DNA of 64,000 nucleotides from JAAYFJ01 sp964344295 (GTDB taxonomy: Bacteria; Bacillota; Clostridia; Tissierellales; Peptoniphilaceae): NCBI GenBank assembly GCA_964344295.1, contig CAYFMR010000004.1, positions 28,433 through 92,432 on the forward strand, given 5' to 3'. The notes under the pieces were generated by a model, which ran no database searches, had not been told where the DNA came from, and worked only from the letters and a program-made list of their open reading frames with translations. The translations under genes were made by a program, and so were the position numbers. Numbering within the stretch: the stretch's first letter is position 1; each line of letters starts with the position of its first letter. Shown one piece after another: positions 1 to 8,850 of the stretch.

Positions 1-1669
1 TCAAGGGGGCCCAAGGTTTCTTGCCGTTGTTGACATAAATCTCCCATGCTCCACCAATTTCATCTTCCAACACCCATCCGGTTTGAGCGGGATGTGCGGT
101 GTCCATCACCGTCGCTTTCGTTTCTCCGGCGATTACGGCTCTTCCCATTTCTTGTCGCAAGGCGATGAGGGAGGCCACTGCCTCCACCAAAGCATCTTCC
201 TCCACACATTGGCGCCACCGGACCATGTTGGTGCCGATAGGGGCCCGGTAGGTATTGCTTTGGCCCTGTTTGCTACGGCGAAATTCATTGCCTTCGTGGA
301 TAAAGGGGATACCACGTGCCAAGAGGATCAAGGCAAAGGCCATGAGCGTCTCTTGTCGAATCGCCGTATCGTCAAGGTCCGGAGAGCTTTTTTGGAGCTT
401 GTCTTCTAAGATCAAGTTGTCATGGGAATTAAAGTATTGCACCGCTTCCCAAGGCTCAGCAAAAGGACCGATGCCGCCATAGCTGGTCGCTCCCGCCGCA
501 ATGGCTGCACCGTTTTCTATCCCTTGGATAAATCCGCGACCGGCTCCATCGTTGTCCCCTTTTATGGCGTTGCGGTAGTCGTCGTGAAAGAGGCTGTAGC
601 CCTTGTGACGCTGGGCGCCCAGCTGCACTTGCTCCACTTGGGGTAGCAGAGATGCCTGGGCGGTCCAGGGCTCTCCGTAAAGGAGTACTTCCGGGTCGTG
701 ATGACGCAAGGCGGAGACGATGAGATCCGCCGTTTCCGTATCCATGAGCCCCATCAAGTCAAAGCGAAATCCGTCAATGTGGTACTGGGATTGCCAAAAG
801 AGGAGGCTCGAGAGAATGAGCTCTTTCACGGCATCTCGTTCCGTGGCCAATTCGTTGCCACAGCCACTGCCATTTCCTGGTCTACCTTGATCATCTAAGC
901 GGTAATATTCTCCCGGTGCCAAGATTTCCAGTGGACTCTCCGCAAAGAAGTACGTATGGTTATATACCACGTCCAGCACCACTTTGAACCCTGCCTGATG
1001 CAGCGCCGCAACCAAGGTGCGCAGTTCTCGGATACGGCACAGGGGGTCGTGAGGGTCCGTGGCATAGGAGCCTTCGGGGACAAAGTAGTGCAGGGGGTTG
1101 TAGCCCCAGTTATACTCTTCTTCCCGATCAAAGGCTGCCGGGTGTTCATCGACGCCGTAAAACTTCATCACCGGCATCAGATGCACGTGGGTAATCCCCA
1201 AGCGTTTCAGGTGATCCAGACCCACCGGACTACCGTCCAGCGTGAGTCCCGTCTCCGTCAACCCCAGATATTTGCCTCGGTGTTGAAACCCCGCCTCCGG
1301 ATCAAAGCTATAGTCTTTGACGTGGAGCTCATAGATCACCGCCTCTTCTGGTGATATGGACGGGCTGTAATCCGACTCCCAGCCTGTCGGTTCAGCTTTC
1401 TTCAGGTCTACTACCACACTTTGTCGTCCGTTATAGGACAGGGCCTGACTGTAGGGATCCACGACTAGCTGATCACCAACGCGGTAGCGGTAGGGGACCA
1501 GGTGATAGTCTCCCGATAGGGTGAGGGCGAACTCACCTTGTGCTTCTCTTTGCATTTCATAGGACACGCTTTCTTCCCCGGTCTCCAGGACCAAGGCCAG
1601 GTCGTCATGTCCCGGGGCCCATACGCGCCAGGTGGTCTCTTCCGGTGTGTAATGTGGTCCGTAACGCAT
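1..1669 (-). CDS. pulA: type I pullulanase (3' end beyond window)
   Basis: Alpha-1,6-debranching enzyme of glycoside hydrolase family 13 that cuts pullulan, glycogen and limit dextrins. I translated it from the ATG at 1669; about 556 codons are open to the window edge, so the C-terminus is missing. Visible motifs are the type I pullulanase signature YNWGYNP, the GH13 regions DVVYNHT, GFRFDLMG (nucleophile Asp) and YGEPW (acid Glu), and NSHDN. No signal peptide is seen, so it is probably cytoplasmic and acts on internal glycogen or imported maltodextrin. It is the last visible gene of a leftward run ung-hydrolase-C26 peptidase-pulA, 21 bases after the previous stop. The family call is firm; whether the gene is intact cannot be seen. 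Confidence 0.93.
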   Translation of the reverse strand, partial: MRYGPHYTPEETTWRVWAPGHDDLALVLETGEESVSYEMQREAQGEFALTLSGDYHLVPYRYRVGDQLVVDPYSQALSYNGRQSVVVDLKKAEPTGWESDYSPSISPEEAVIYELHVKDYSFDPEAGFQHRGKYLGLTETGLTLDGSPVGLDHLKRLGITHVHLMPVMKFYGVDEHPAAFDREEEYNWGYNPLHYFVPEGSYATDPHDPLCRIRELRTLVAALHQAGFKVVLDVVYNHTYFFAESPLEILAPGEYYRLDDQGRPGNGSGCGNELATERDAVKELILSSLLFWQSQYHIDGFRFDLMGLMDTETADLIVSALRHHDPEVLLYGEPWTAQASLLPQVEQVQLGAQRHKGYSLFHDDYRNAIKGDNDGAGRGFIQGIENGAAIAAGATSYGGIGPFAEPWEAVQYFNSHDNLILEDKLQKSSPDLDDTAIRQETLMAFALILLARGIPFIHEGNEFRRSKQGQSNTYRAPIGTNMVRWRQCVEEDALVEAVASLIALRQEMGRAVIAGETKATVMDTAHPAQTGWVLEDEIGGAWEIYVNNGKKPWAPL

Positions 1670-1690
1670 TGTGACTCCTCTTTTCTACGC

Positions 1691-2410
1691 TTAAGCCTGA
1701 GAACGGACTTTGAGCTCGCGAACCAAGGCTTGGAAAATGCCAAAATGGCTGTCATCATGGGGTGCCATGGCTTCCGGATGAAATTGCACCCCGTAAATCG
1801 GCAGGCTTTCGTGTTCCATGGCCTCCACAATGCCGTCTGCACTATGAGCCACTGCACGGTAGCCCTCACCCAGTCGTCCCACAGCTTGGTGGTGCTCCGA
1901 GTTCACTAAAAAGGAGGTCTTGTGGCCAATAGCTTCGTAAAGCCAGGAGCCTTCCTCAACGGTGATTAAGTGAAACCCCTCTTCCAAGGTTGCCGTGGAA
2001 ACATGGTTATAGGCATGGGGGTCATAGCTGGGAATATCTTGGATCAAGTCCCCGCCAGCGACGATGTTTAATAGCTGCATTCCACGACAAATCCCTAAAA
2101 TGGGCATCCCTGCCGAGATAGCCTCTTTGGCCAAGGCCCATTCCATGGCATCTCGGTTGCGGTCGAAGACGGCGACGCCTTTGACGGGTCCTTGTCCAAA
2201 GGCATCACTGGCTACGTCTGCCCCACCGGAGAGTAGCAGACCGTCAATGGAGGCCACATAGTCCTTCGCCGTGGCGGGATCCAACATATTGGGAATCAAT
2301 ACGGGAAGCACTCCTGTTCGTTCCAGCACTCGCACGTAAAAGCGATTCAAGGTAATCATCTGGCGATAAGTCTCTCTCGCTAGTCCTGTGGTAATACCGA
2401 TTTTAATCAT
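1691..2410 (-). CDS. gamma-glutamyl-gamma-aminobutyrate hydrolase family (peptidase C26)
   Basis: A 239-residue class I glutamine amidotransferase-like hydrolase of the PuuD type, which cleaves gamma-glutamyl amides such as gamma-Glu-GABA. The nucleophile Cys lies in GICRGMQLLN, and the His-Glu part of the triad is in YGVQFHPE near the C-terminus. The length fits the family and no membrane segment is present. It follows the alpha/beta hydrolase by 3 bases and precedes pulA by 21, so the genes are very likely cotranscribed. No puu catabolic genes are nearby. A gamma-glutamylcysteine ligase-like gene lies 4 kb upstream, so a gamma-glutamyl peptide is a reasonable alternative substrate, but that is inference. 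Confidence 0.85.
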   Translation of the reverse strand: MIKIGITTGLARETYRQMITLNRFYVRVLERTGVLPVLIPNMLDPATAKDYVASIDGLLLSGGADVASDAFGQGPVKGVAVFDRNRDAMEWALAKEAISAGMPILGICRGMQLLNIVAGGDLIQDIPSYDPHAYNHVSTATLEEGFHLITVEEGSWLYEAIGHKTSFLVNSEHHQAVGRLGEGYRAVAHSADGIVEAMEHESLPIYGVQFHPEAMAPHDDSHFGIFQALVRELKVRSQA

Positions 2411-2413
2411 GTT

Positions 2414-3181
2414 TTACAGATTCCTTCCCAACCATAAAATCGCATCCCCCATCATGTTAGTGGTCACTACGTGGCCCACGCCGGGGTGTTCGACGTAGAC
2501 CACTGGGCCACCGTGAGGATAGAGCTCATCGACTAAATCCCGGTCTGGTTCTTTGGAGACCACCGGGTCTTCGGCACCGTGTAGGGTGAGGATGGGCCGT
2601 ACTTTGCCTTCACGCAACCATTGGGCCGGATCCAGGTCCTTCGCTTGGGGGAAGCTCTTGGCGAGGCGCGCTTCGCCCGCTTCGTCCACCGTGCGAAGGT
2701 AGGCTGCATTGAGTCCCTCCCAGTCTAAGCTGCCGTTTAAAAGTACCGACGTCTGAACGCCTTCACCGTTTAAGGCAATGCCGCCGGCCGTAACGCCACC
2801 CATGGAGTGGCCCATAGTGGCCACGCGATTGCGGTCGACGTGATAGTAGTCAATACAATATTCGTGCAGTCCCGGGAATTCTTTGACGCTTTGGGCGACC
2901 GTTTCCCAAAAGTGCGTTTGGGACGCTTCCTCGTCATCATAGTCCAGGGCCCCCCGCTCGCCATGGTATAAGGCATCGGGAACGACTACCTGGTAGCCCA
3001 TCGTGGTCACCAAATGTGCGCGAATATGTTGCATCTCCTTCGATGAGCTCCAGCCATGGTAGAGGTACACCGTAGGCCAGTGATCCATCTCCATCATCGT
3101 GGGGCGATAGACCACAAAGGGCACGTCTTCGTGGACATCATGGACGATGGTAATGATTTCATTTTGTAAGACAACGTTCAT
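2414..3181 (-). CDS. alpha/beta hydrolase, dienelactone hydrolase or esterase-like
   Basis: A 255-residue alpha/beta hydrolase. The oxyanion-side motif YHGWSSSKE comes early, the nucleophile elbow is GHSMGG in mid-protein, the acid is probably in HGAEDPVV, and the catalytic His is in HPGVGHVV near the end. The layout resembles the YitV/YtmA-type prolyl-oligopeptidase-like esterases of Firmicutes. There is no signal peptide, so it should be cytoplasmic. It sits 9 bases after ung and 3 bases before the C26 peptidase in a tight leftward operon. The substrate cannot be told from sequence. Confidence 0.8.
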   Translation of the reverse strand: MNVVLQNEIITIVHDVHEDVPFVVYRPTMMEMDHWPTVYLYHGWSSSKEMQHIRAHLVTTMGYQVVVPDALYHGERGALDYDDEEASQTHFWETVAQSVKEFPGLHEYCIDYYHVDRNRVATMGHSMGGVTAGGIALNGEGVQTSVLLNGSLDWEGLNAAYLRTVDEAGEARLAKSFPQAKDLDPAQWLREGKVRPILTLHGAEDPVVSKEPDRDLVDELYPHGGPVVYVEHPGVGHVVTTNMMGDAILWLGRNL

Positions 3182-3190
3182 TTTGACCTC

Positions 3191-3856
3191 CTATAAACTC
3201 CAATCGATGGGGTTTTCTCCCATCTCGATGAGATAACGGTTAGCAGTGGAAAACGGTTTGGATCCGAAAAATCCCCGGTAAGCTGCCAAGGGACTCGGGT
3301 GAGGCGAGCGGATGATACGGTGTACCGGGTTAGTGATCAGGGCCGCCTTTTGCTGGGCGTCTCTGCCCCAGAGGATAAAGACGATGCCCTGCGGTCTGTC
3401 GTTGAGCTGGCGAATGATTTCGTCTGTCACCCGCTCCCAGCCCCAACCTCGGTGGGAAGCCGGACTCCCACCTGCCACGGTGAGTACGGTGTTTAATAAG
3501 AGCACCCCTTTTTCAGCCCAAGGCGTCAAGTCTCCGGATCGAGGAGGCTCACATCCCACATCTTCCACCAATTCTCGAAAGATATTTTGCAAAGACTTCG
3601 GCAAGGCCACACCGGGTCTTACGGAAAAGGAAAGGCCATGAGCCTGCCCCATCCCGGGGTAGGGGTCCTGTCCCAAGATGACCACCTTGACGCTTTCATA
3701 GGGCGTGAGGCGTAAAGCGCGATAGACATCATCCGGTGCCGGATAGACGACGCCGGTATTGTACGCATGGGCCACTTTTTTACGCAGCTCAACATACCAG
3801 TCTTCTTCCAAGAACGGACCTAAGCGCTGATCCCAATCATTGCCAAACGGTTTCAT
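3191..3856 (-). CDS. ung: uracil-DNA glycosylase, family 1
   Basis: Removes uracil from DNA to start base excision repair. The open frame extends to 3976, but the ATG at 3856 has a clear AAAGGAG five bases ahead and gives the usual N-terminus, for 221 residues. Visible motifs are the water-activating loop GQDPYP followed by GQAHGLSFS, LLLNTVLTV, and the uracil-binding HPSP within SPHPSPLAAYRGF. The first motif is usually GQDPYH; here the His is Pro, a known variant in some Firmicutes. It is the first gene of the ung-hydrolase-peptidase-pulA run, downstream of the cation-exporter terminator. Confidence 0.95.
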   Translation of the reverse strand: MKPFGNDWDQRLGPFLEEDWYVELRKKVAHAYNTGVVYPAPDDVYRALRLTPYESVKVVILGQDPYPGMGQAHGLSFSVRPGVALPKSLQNIFRELVEDVGCEPPRSGDLTPWAEKGVLLLNTVLTVAGGSPASHRGWGWERVTDEIIRQLNDRPQGIVFILWGRDAQQKAALITNPVHRIIRSPHPSPLAAYRGFFGSKPFSTANRYLIEMGENPIDWSL

Positions 3857-3923
3857 AGTGCTCCTTTCCTCTGCCTTGCGGCCGGTCTTTTTTCTCCGTG
3901 CTGTCCCCTCTACTTTACCACAC

Positions 3924-3958
3924 AACAAAACCCCTGACCACAGAGGATCAGGGATTTT
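3924..3958 (-). terminator. Rho-independent terminator after the cation exporter
   Basis: A 6-bp perfect stem (CCCTGA at 3932-3937, TCAGGG at 3948-3953) is followed on the minus strand by a T-rich tract. It separates the gshA-like/ATP-grasp/exporter operon from ung. A weaker T run on the other side could give some function on the plus strand. Confidence 0.7.
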
Positions 3959-3975
3959 TATGCCGGTATCGTCCA

Positions 3976-5184
3976 TTAGTGACTCGACTTGTTGGCCTTT
4001 TGAGGAAAGGCGATGTCCACATTCATATGAAAGGCATGATTGGGAAAATAGCGATCAATGCGTTGGCGTGCTTCATATTGGTAATAGGTCAAGTCTTCCA
4101 AGTGTGCCGACTTCTCCCCATCCACCTTTACGTCAAAGCAAAAGACGTAAGAGCCGTCTTCTTGGAGGCGCTTGCGAAAGTCGTGGATGTTTAAGAGGTC
4201 CTCTTCGTTAGCCACCCAGTCTTCCAAAGCATGAAAGAGTTCTTTCTCTCGCCCCTCCAAAGTGTAATGGGGGTCCATGTGTAATACCAGCTCGATGCCG
4301 TAGCGGGTGCATATCTCCGTTTCAATGCGATCCATCACATCGTGGACGGCCATCAAGCTCAGGTTGGCGTCAAATTCCACATCCATGGTAGCCACCACGT
4401 GACCGGGGCTAAAGTGGTATACGTTTAGGTCGTGAGTCCCCAAGACGAGGGGCTCTTCTTCTGCCCGCCTTTGGATGGCTTCCAACAGTTTTTCGTCCGG
4501 TGCTTCTCCGATTAAGGGACTTACCGTATCTTTCACCAGCTCCATCCCGGCGTAAATGATAAAGCAGGAGACGATGACACCGATGATGCCATCCACCGGC
4601 CAAGCCGTACGAGAACCTAGGATATAGGCGACCAGCACCACCCCTGTGATCAGTGCATCTCCACGACTGTCAGCCGCTGCGGCTTCCAGGGCCACATGGT
4701 TCGTCTTTTTAGCGATGGTGTGGTAGAAAAAATGCATCCACAATTTCACCGCCACGGCCACAATCATTAATGCCACCGCCCCCCGTTGGGGTACCAGGGC
4801 TACGGGATGGATGACCCGCTCTCCACTGCGCCACAGAAATTGTAAACCCATGGCCAAGACTAAAAAGCTTACGATGAGGCCGGCGACATACTCCATGCGC
4901 CCATGGCCGTAGGGGTGATTGCGGTCTGGAGGCGATGCTGCCATTTTGAGCCCGGCAATCACCACCACAGAGGAGATCGCATCCGAGGCGTTATTAATGC
5001 CATCTGTCACCAAGGCCATGGAATGAGATAAGGCCCCAAAGATCAATTTGGCTAAGGCTAAGAGCAGGTTTAGCGTCACCCCCACTAAACCTGCCTGTAT
5101 CCCCACTGCCGTCCTTGCCGCTTGATGATGCAAAGAACCATGGCGGCGTTTCGCTTTGGCTAAGATCTGATTGGCTAAAATCAT
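3976..5184 (-). CDS. cation diffusion facilitator family metal exporter
   Basis: A 402-residue proton-coupled divalent metal exporter of the CDF family. The N-terminal half has about six membrane segments with the metal-site motif DGINNASDAISS, then HPYGHGRMEY; the C-terminal half is the cytoplasmic CDF dimerisation domain plus an extra region of about 100 residues rich in acidic and aromatic residues. Zn, Mn or Fe are all possible. Its start overlaps the end of the ATP-grasp gene by 4 bases (ATGA), so the two are translationally coupled. Placement after a probable thiol-ligase pair suggests a role in metal or thiol stress (inference). Confidence 0.88.
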   Translation of the reverse strand: MILANQILAKAKRRHGSLHHQAARTAVGIQAGLVGVTLNLLLALAKLIFGALSHSMALVTDGINNASDAISSVVVIAGLKMAASPPDRNHPYGHGRMEYVAGLIVSFLVLAMGLQFLWRSGERVIHPVALVPQRGAVALMIVAVAVKLWMHFFYHTIAKKTNHVALEAAAADSRGDALITGVVLVAYILGSRTAWPVDGIIGVIVSCFIIYAGMELVKDTVSPLIGEAPDEKLLEAIQRRAEEEPLVLGTHDLNVYHFSPGHVVATMDVEFDANLSLMAVHDVMDRIETEICTRYGIELVLHMDPHYTLEGREKELFHALEDWVANEEDLLNIHDFRKRLQEDGSYVFCFDVKVDGEKSAHLEDLTYYQYEARQRIDRYFPNHAFHMNVDIAFPQKANKSSH

Positions 5185-6515
5185 CGTCTTTCTCCTTTAA
5201 TGTGAGGAATGGAAAAATCACCTGCTTCCCCACTGATGACCGGCCCGGGGCCGATACGAGTGTAAAAGCCTGCCGGTTCTTCATCAAATTGAAACAGTCC
5301 CATCACGTGAGAATAGCGATAGGTCTGCCAGCTTCCGTTTTCGTAACGCCAATAAGTCTCCCAGGGCGGTGCCACAAATTGCTGCACCAAATAACCGGTT
5401 TCTTGCACGGCTCTTCGTAAGTGATCTTCCCACCCTTCGTCGGTCACGGCTTTGCCCGCCACCACGCCCTGAGAAGCGTTGCGATCCACCGGCTTTAAGA
5501 TCCAGGATGTGCGGTTTTTTAAAAATGCCCGGTAATTTCCCTCATCCAGCAGATGGGTTTCCGGGATGTGGCAATCGATCCAAGCGAGTTCTTCCGGTGT
5601 ATAATACGCTCTCAAAGTCGGGTGAAAGAGCAAAGCAAAAAACGTTTTATTGTGCACCACTTGCGTAGACAGAGGACCTACGGTGAGCACCTTTTGCGCC
5701 CGATAAGCTGCTTGAAAAGCTTCGGTACCCTCTGGTCTTTCAATGAGTTCAAAGGTGACCATGCGGCGATAGATCACATCTACGGGAAAATCTTCATCGT
5801 AGAGCTTTTCCCCGTCAAAGCGAAGCCGACGCACATCTCCGATGCGACAGGGACAACCCGCACGTTCAAAAGCCTCTCGAAACCGTTCAAATTCGTAAGT
5901 GGTGGCCGAATCCAGAAAGTCCATGATTAAGACGTTAGGCTTACCTGTGTGGCCCTGGCGATGATACATCCGCTCCACCGCTTCCACCCATGGGTCGAAC
6001 ATGTCGTAATACGTCAGGCGATACGTTTCCCCCAAGGTTTTTGCCATGGCCGTATCCAGCCAAATGGCGGCTAGCTCATTATCCTCATTCATGGCGGAAG
6101 AGCCGTCTGTATTCAATTCACAAAACACGGCCTCTCCTGACCCATGATTAAAAATATCCCAGCGAGCCATAGGAATGGCCCCGTTTAAAGGATTTTCCGT
6201 CAAAATGAGCTCCTCAATCCATCCGGGAAACTGAAAGAGCTTCCGCACAGCAGCGTCTTGGCGATAAGCGGCAATGGCCTTTTTCGCCACCCGAGTCATC
6301 ATGCGCCCTAGTGCAAATAGGGCTTGCTCCTCCTCTTCGTCGATAAAATAAGGCTCATAGGAAAAGGGGACGGGCTTGCCCTTATAATAAGCTCGGGAGC
6401 CGGCTACGGCTTCAGCCATAGACGCATAGTCTCCTGCGTAGCGCTCGGGATGGGCCCGCAGTTCTTCCGCAAAGGCTTTTTTAAGTTCAGGCTTCTTGGC
6501 ACTCAATGCCTCCAC
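5181..6515 (-). CDS. glutathionylspermidine synthase-like ATP-grasp ligase
   Basis: A 444-residue protein that looks like the circularly permuted ATP-grasp ligase domain of the glutathionylspermidine synthase family (GSP_synth). Supporting segments are MARWDIFNHG and CELNTDGSSAMNEDNE in the first half, the nucleotide-site-like segment SWILKPVDRNASQG, and a final G(P)GPVISGEAGDFSIPH region; residues 320-410 appear to form the ATP-binding lobe. These enzymes form an amide bond on a peptide carboxylate with ATP. The gene overlaps the preceding gamma-Glu-Cys ligase-like gene by 29 bases and the exporter by 4. Together the pair could make glutathione or a different gamma-glutamyl tripeptide. The amidase half of GspSA is absent. 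The product is unproven. Confidence 0.7.
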   Translation of the reverse strand: MEALSAKKPELKKAFAEELRAHPERYAGDYASMAEAVAGSRAYYKGKPVPFSYEPYFIDEEEEQALFALGRMMTRVAKKAIAAYRQDAAVRKLFQFPGWIEELILTENPLNGAIPMARWDIFNHGSGEAVFCELNTDGSSAMNEDNELAAIWLDTAMAKTLGETYRLTYYDMFDPWVEAVERMYHRQGHTGKPNVLIMDFLDSATTYEFERFREAFERAGCPCRIGDVRRLRFDGEKLYDEDFPVDVIYRRMVTFELIERPEGTEAFQAAYRAQKVLTVGPLSTQVVHNKTFFALLFHPTLRAYYTPEELAWIDCHIPETHLLDEGNYRAFLKNRTSWILKPVDRNASQGVVAGKAVTDEGWEDHLRRAVQETGYLVQQFVAPPWETYWRYENGSWQTYRYSHVMGLFQFDEEPAGFYTRIGPGPVISGEAGDFSIPHIKGERR

Positions 6516-7803
6516 CTCCCAGTGCAGTCCAGTCTACCGAAGGGCCAAAGCCCTCCGTTTCATACTTTTGTCTGGTGATGGCATAAGGGGTCATCCCGGC
6601 ATTTAACATGGTTTCCAGCGGTTCCAGATACGCCCGCTCTTCGGCGTTTAGCCCGTCTTTTGCCATGGCCACCAGCCGTTTCGCCACGGTGAGGATGCTG
6701 TCATCGCATTGCTCGGCGTAAAAGCCTCGGGCGTAGAGGGCCTGTCTCGCTTCCATGACCCTGTCACGGTCCAAATTCTGGCAGCTGTGATAGAGTTCTT
6801 CTAAATTCTTATCATCGTAGAAAAGGCCCTTAATCAAGGCCACAGCCGCCAAGTTCAACGGGTAGGGGATGGCGTCCATCATGCGGATTTCGATAAAATT
6901 CTTCGTGCGCACATCGGGGAAGAACATCGTCATCAAATGCTCCAACTCTTCATCGGTGGCCGTATCCGGATCCACCAAGTCTCGGATGAGCGCATCTTGG
7001 GTAAAGGTGAGTTCACCATCCACATAAGCAAAGATGGCGGGGCGATCCAAGAGATAGCGAGCGTATTTTTCGTAGGTAAAGTCCGAATCCAAGGCCCCCT
7101 CTACCAATCCGGAGCGGTCGTGGTCCGTATTTTGCCAAATATAAGCGCGAATGTTGTGCATGTCACAAGGGCCGCCTTCAAAGTAAAACCCATTTTCAAA
7201 GGTAGCGTAAAACACGTTAGACAGCATATTGGCCACGTAAAACTTCTTACGATAATCCATTTCGTCGCTATAGTCGATGGATATTTGTAAAGAGCTGGTG
7301 CCCTTCATCATATTGTGGGAACGGCTGCCATGGGTTTTAAAATACGAAAACATATTATGGTAACGCTTTTTAGGCAACAGTTCGATATCTCTGATCTTCG
7401 TCTTCGGATGGTAAGCCATGGCGACGGCCTTGTAGCCCTTGGCCTCTAAAATGGGCGATAAGTCCCCTTGAAACCGCTTATAGGCCTCTTCCATCTCTTT
7501 GAGGGTGCGTTTAGGCAACATGGAAAATTCCAGCTGGGCTCCCGGTTCCGTGGTCACGGTGAGATCGTCTTTGGTCACCGTCAACACGTGGCCAATCTCG
7601 CTGTGAGGCTTCCAGCCCTTTTCCATCAGCCGAGCCATAATCCCTTCCACGCCGTCATCACCTAAATAGGGTATGGACGTGTAATCTTCGCGCACCACAA
7701 AGTGCTCCATCTCCACCCCCAATTTAAAATCGTGGCTCGATTTCTCGCCGCCTTTCATAATCGCCACAAAGCGATCGATTTGTCGCTCGTAATCGTATGA
7801 CAC
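6487..7803 (-). CDS. glutamate-cysteine ligase-like (GCS2 superfamily)
   Basis: A carboxylate-amine ligase likely to join glutamate through its gamma-carboxyl to cysteine or another amine. The start is GTG at 7803: AGGAGG lies seven bases ahead. The longer open frame to 8022 reads through low-complexity sequence without family features. The product is 438 residues. Visible motifs are GVEMEHFVV near the N-terminus and TTEPGAQLEFS near residue 90 (the glutamate/Mg site typical of GCS2), then SLQISIDYSDEMDYRKK and NFIEIRMMDAIPYPLN. The family includes plant and proteobacterial gamma-glutamylcysteine synthetases and EgtA. It heads a three-gene operon with an ATP-grasp ligase and a metal exporter. 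It is not the fused GshF type common in Firmicutes. Confidence 0.82.
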   Translation of the reverse strand: MSYDYERQIDRFVAIMKGGEKSSHDFKLGVEMEHFVVREDYTSIPYLGDDGVEGIMARLMEKGWKPHSEIGHVLTVTKDDLTVTTEPGAQLEFSMLPKRTLKEMEEAYKRFQGDLSPILEAKGYKAVAMAYHPKTKIRDIELLPKKRYHNMFSYFKTHGSRSHNMMKGTSSLQISIDYSDEMDYRKKFYVANMLSNVFYATFENGFYFEGGPCDMHNIRAYIWQNTDHDRSGLVEGALDSDFTYEKYARYLLDRPAIFAYVDGELTFTQDALIRDLVDPDTATDEELEHLMTMFFPDVRTKNFIEIRMMDAIPYPLNLAAVALIKGLFYDDKNLEELYHSCQNLDRDRVMEARQALYARGFYAEQCDDSILTVAKRLVAMAKDGLNAEERAYLEPLETMLNAGMTPYAITRQKYETEGFGPSVDWTALGGGGIECQEA

Positions 7804-8492
7804 AACAATTCCTCCTAATCTTAACCTTACGCCAAATATACCCTTTTTCCCAACTTTTCCCCAGAATCTGCCGCAATGGGCACGTTCTCCCTCGCCCCCA
7901 GACCTCCATGGGAAAACAAGGGCGACACCATCAGCCATGCTCACCAGCTTTGACGATGAGATCTCGCTTAAGAAAGGGTTGCCATAAAACCATCCAAGGC
8001 TGCAGCTAGGAGGTAAGGCCACTCCCGCCAGGGTAGCGGTGTTATTTACACCACAGCGAAACAGGATGACTCCCTTGGTTTAGTTAGCCATGGTAATCTT
8101 TGGTTAGCCTTTGCTAATCTTTGGTTCCAAAAAGCCTAAAAATGGCATATATAGGCACAGGGGAAAACAACCCTGAAAAAAAGGCAACAGGAACAAGGAC
8201 GTAACAAACCGGAACACGCCGGTTTGAGGGCCCACGGCGGTGCGCTGCTGTGGAGATGGGTTAAGCCATGATTCCCTGCCCTACAAAGAGGCTTGACTGC
8301 GGAGCAAACCGCCTGATGCTTAGTCACCATCTGGGGCGGAAGCCTTAGGGTCTTCTATGCCCGTCGCTAAGGGTGAGGGATCACTGACGGACATGGATGG
8401 CTAGGGGTCAACGTCTCCTAAACAAATGCATTGGAAGTTGGTCATGGATTCCCAGCGAAATCCGAAAGAGATGAAAACGAGGAGGTATGATG
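7804..8492. other. gene-free interval with short iterated repeats
   Basis: No convincing coding region is present. At 8083-8129 there are two imperfect copies of a 20-21 base unit (GTTAGCC..GTAATCTTTG, then GTTAGCC..GCTAATCTTTG), followed by a third partial GTT. From about 8200 to 8480 the sequence is GC-rich with many short complementary segments and then runs into the ribosome site of the next gene, so a structured leader or small RNA is possible. The gshA-like promoter should lie near 7830-7870, where the minus strand has a TATATT-like -10. Confidence 0.4.
8083..8129. repeat. two-copy 20-21 bp direct repeat
   Basis: Unit one (8083-8102) and unit two (8103-8123) share GTTAGCC at their starts and TAATCTTTG at their ends, differing only in the middle. 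The start of a third copy (GTT) follows. The spacing of about two helical turns is what one expects of an operator or iteron, but no protein partner is evident. Confidence 0.5.
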
Positions 8493-8837
8493 ATGCAAAA
8501 AAGACCGATGACTGCATGCCTAGAGGCGATTAACCAAATTACTACCGCCACATACAAGTTAAACAAAGACAATATCCAAAAGATGGAGCAGATTTACGAT
8601 ATGCTACCAGCACTTGATTTTAAAGCATCGTACTCTATTGAAATTGACACTGACCTAGACGGAGCGATAGGAACATTCTGCTTTCGTGACTACGACGTAG
8701 GTTTCTGTCCTAACAACATGCATATTATGAAGGCTCTTTATACCATGTGTGATCAATGCGAATACACAAGAGACGATGAAAGCGAGCACGGAACATTAAT
8801 GAAGCTCACGATTAACAACGTAGCAACTAAGGCGTAA
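8493..8837 (+). CDS. hypothetical protein, 114 aa, orphan island gene 1
   Basis: I do not recognise this family. Three consecutive ATG codons (8487, 8490, 8493) follow GGAGG; the third has the best spacing (7 bases) and is chosen. The protein is small, soluble and slightly acidic, with no membrane segment. It has a middle segment SYSIEIDTDLDGAIGTF and a Cys-containing tail with CDQCEY. Its base composition looks clearly more AT-rich than its neighbours, and it lies with a second orphan gene between gene-free GC-rich stretches. That fits recent acquisition, for example from a phage or plasmid (inference). Confidence 0.6.
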   Translation: MQKRPMTACLEAINQITTATYKLNKDNIQKMEQIYDMLPALDFKASYSIEIDTDLDGAIGTFCFRDYDVGFCPNNMHIMKALYTMCDQCEYTRDDESEHGTLMKLTINNVATKA

Positions 8838-8850
8838 AAGGAGGAAAGAT

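Noticed and set aside
83..1354. Plus-strand frames opposite pulA
   Set aside because: The minus strand encodes clear GH13 motifs through the same interval.
3191..3976. Longer ung start at 3976
   Set aside because: It would add 40 residues across the upstream terminator; AAAGGAG and family length favour 3856.
6487..8022. Longer gshA-like start at 8022
   Set aside because: The additional 73 residues have no family features, and AGGAGG precedes the GTG at 7803.
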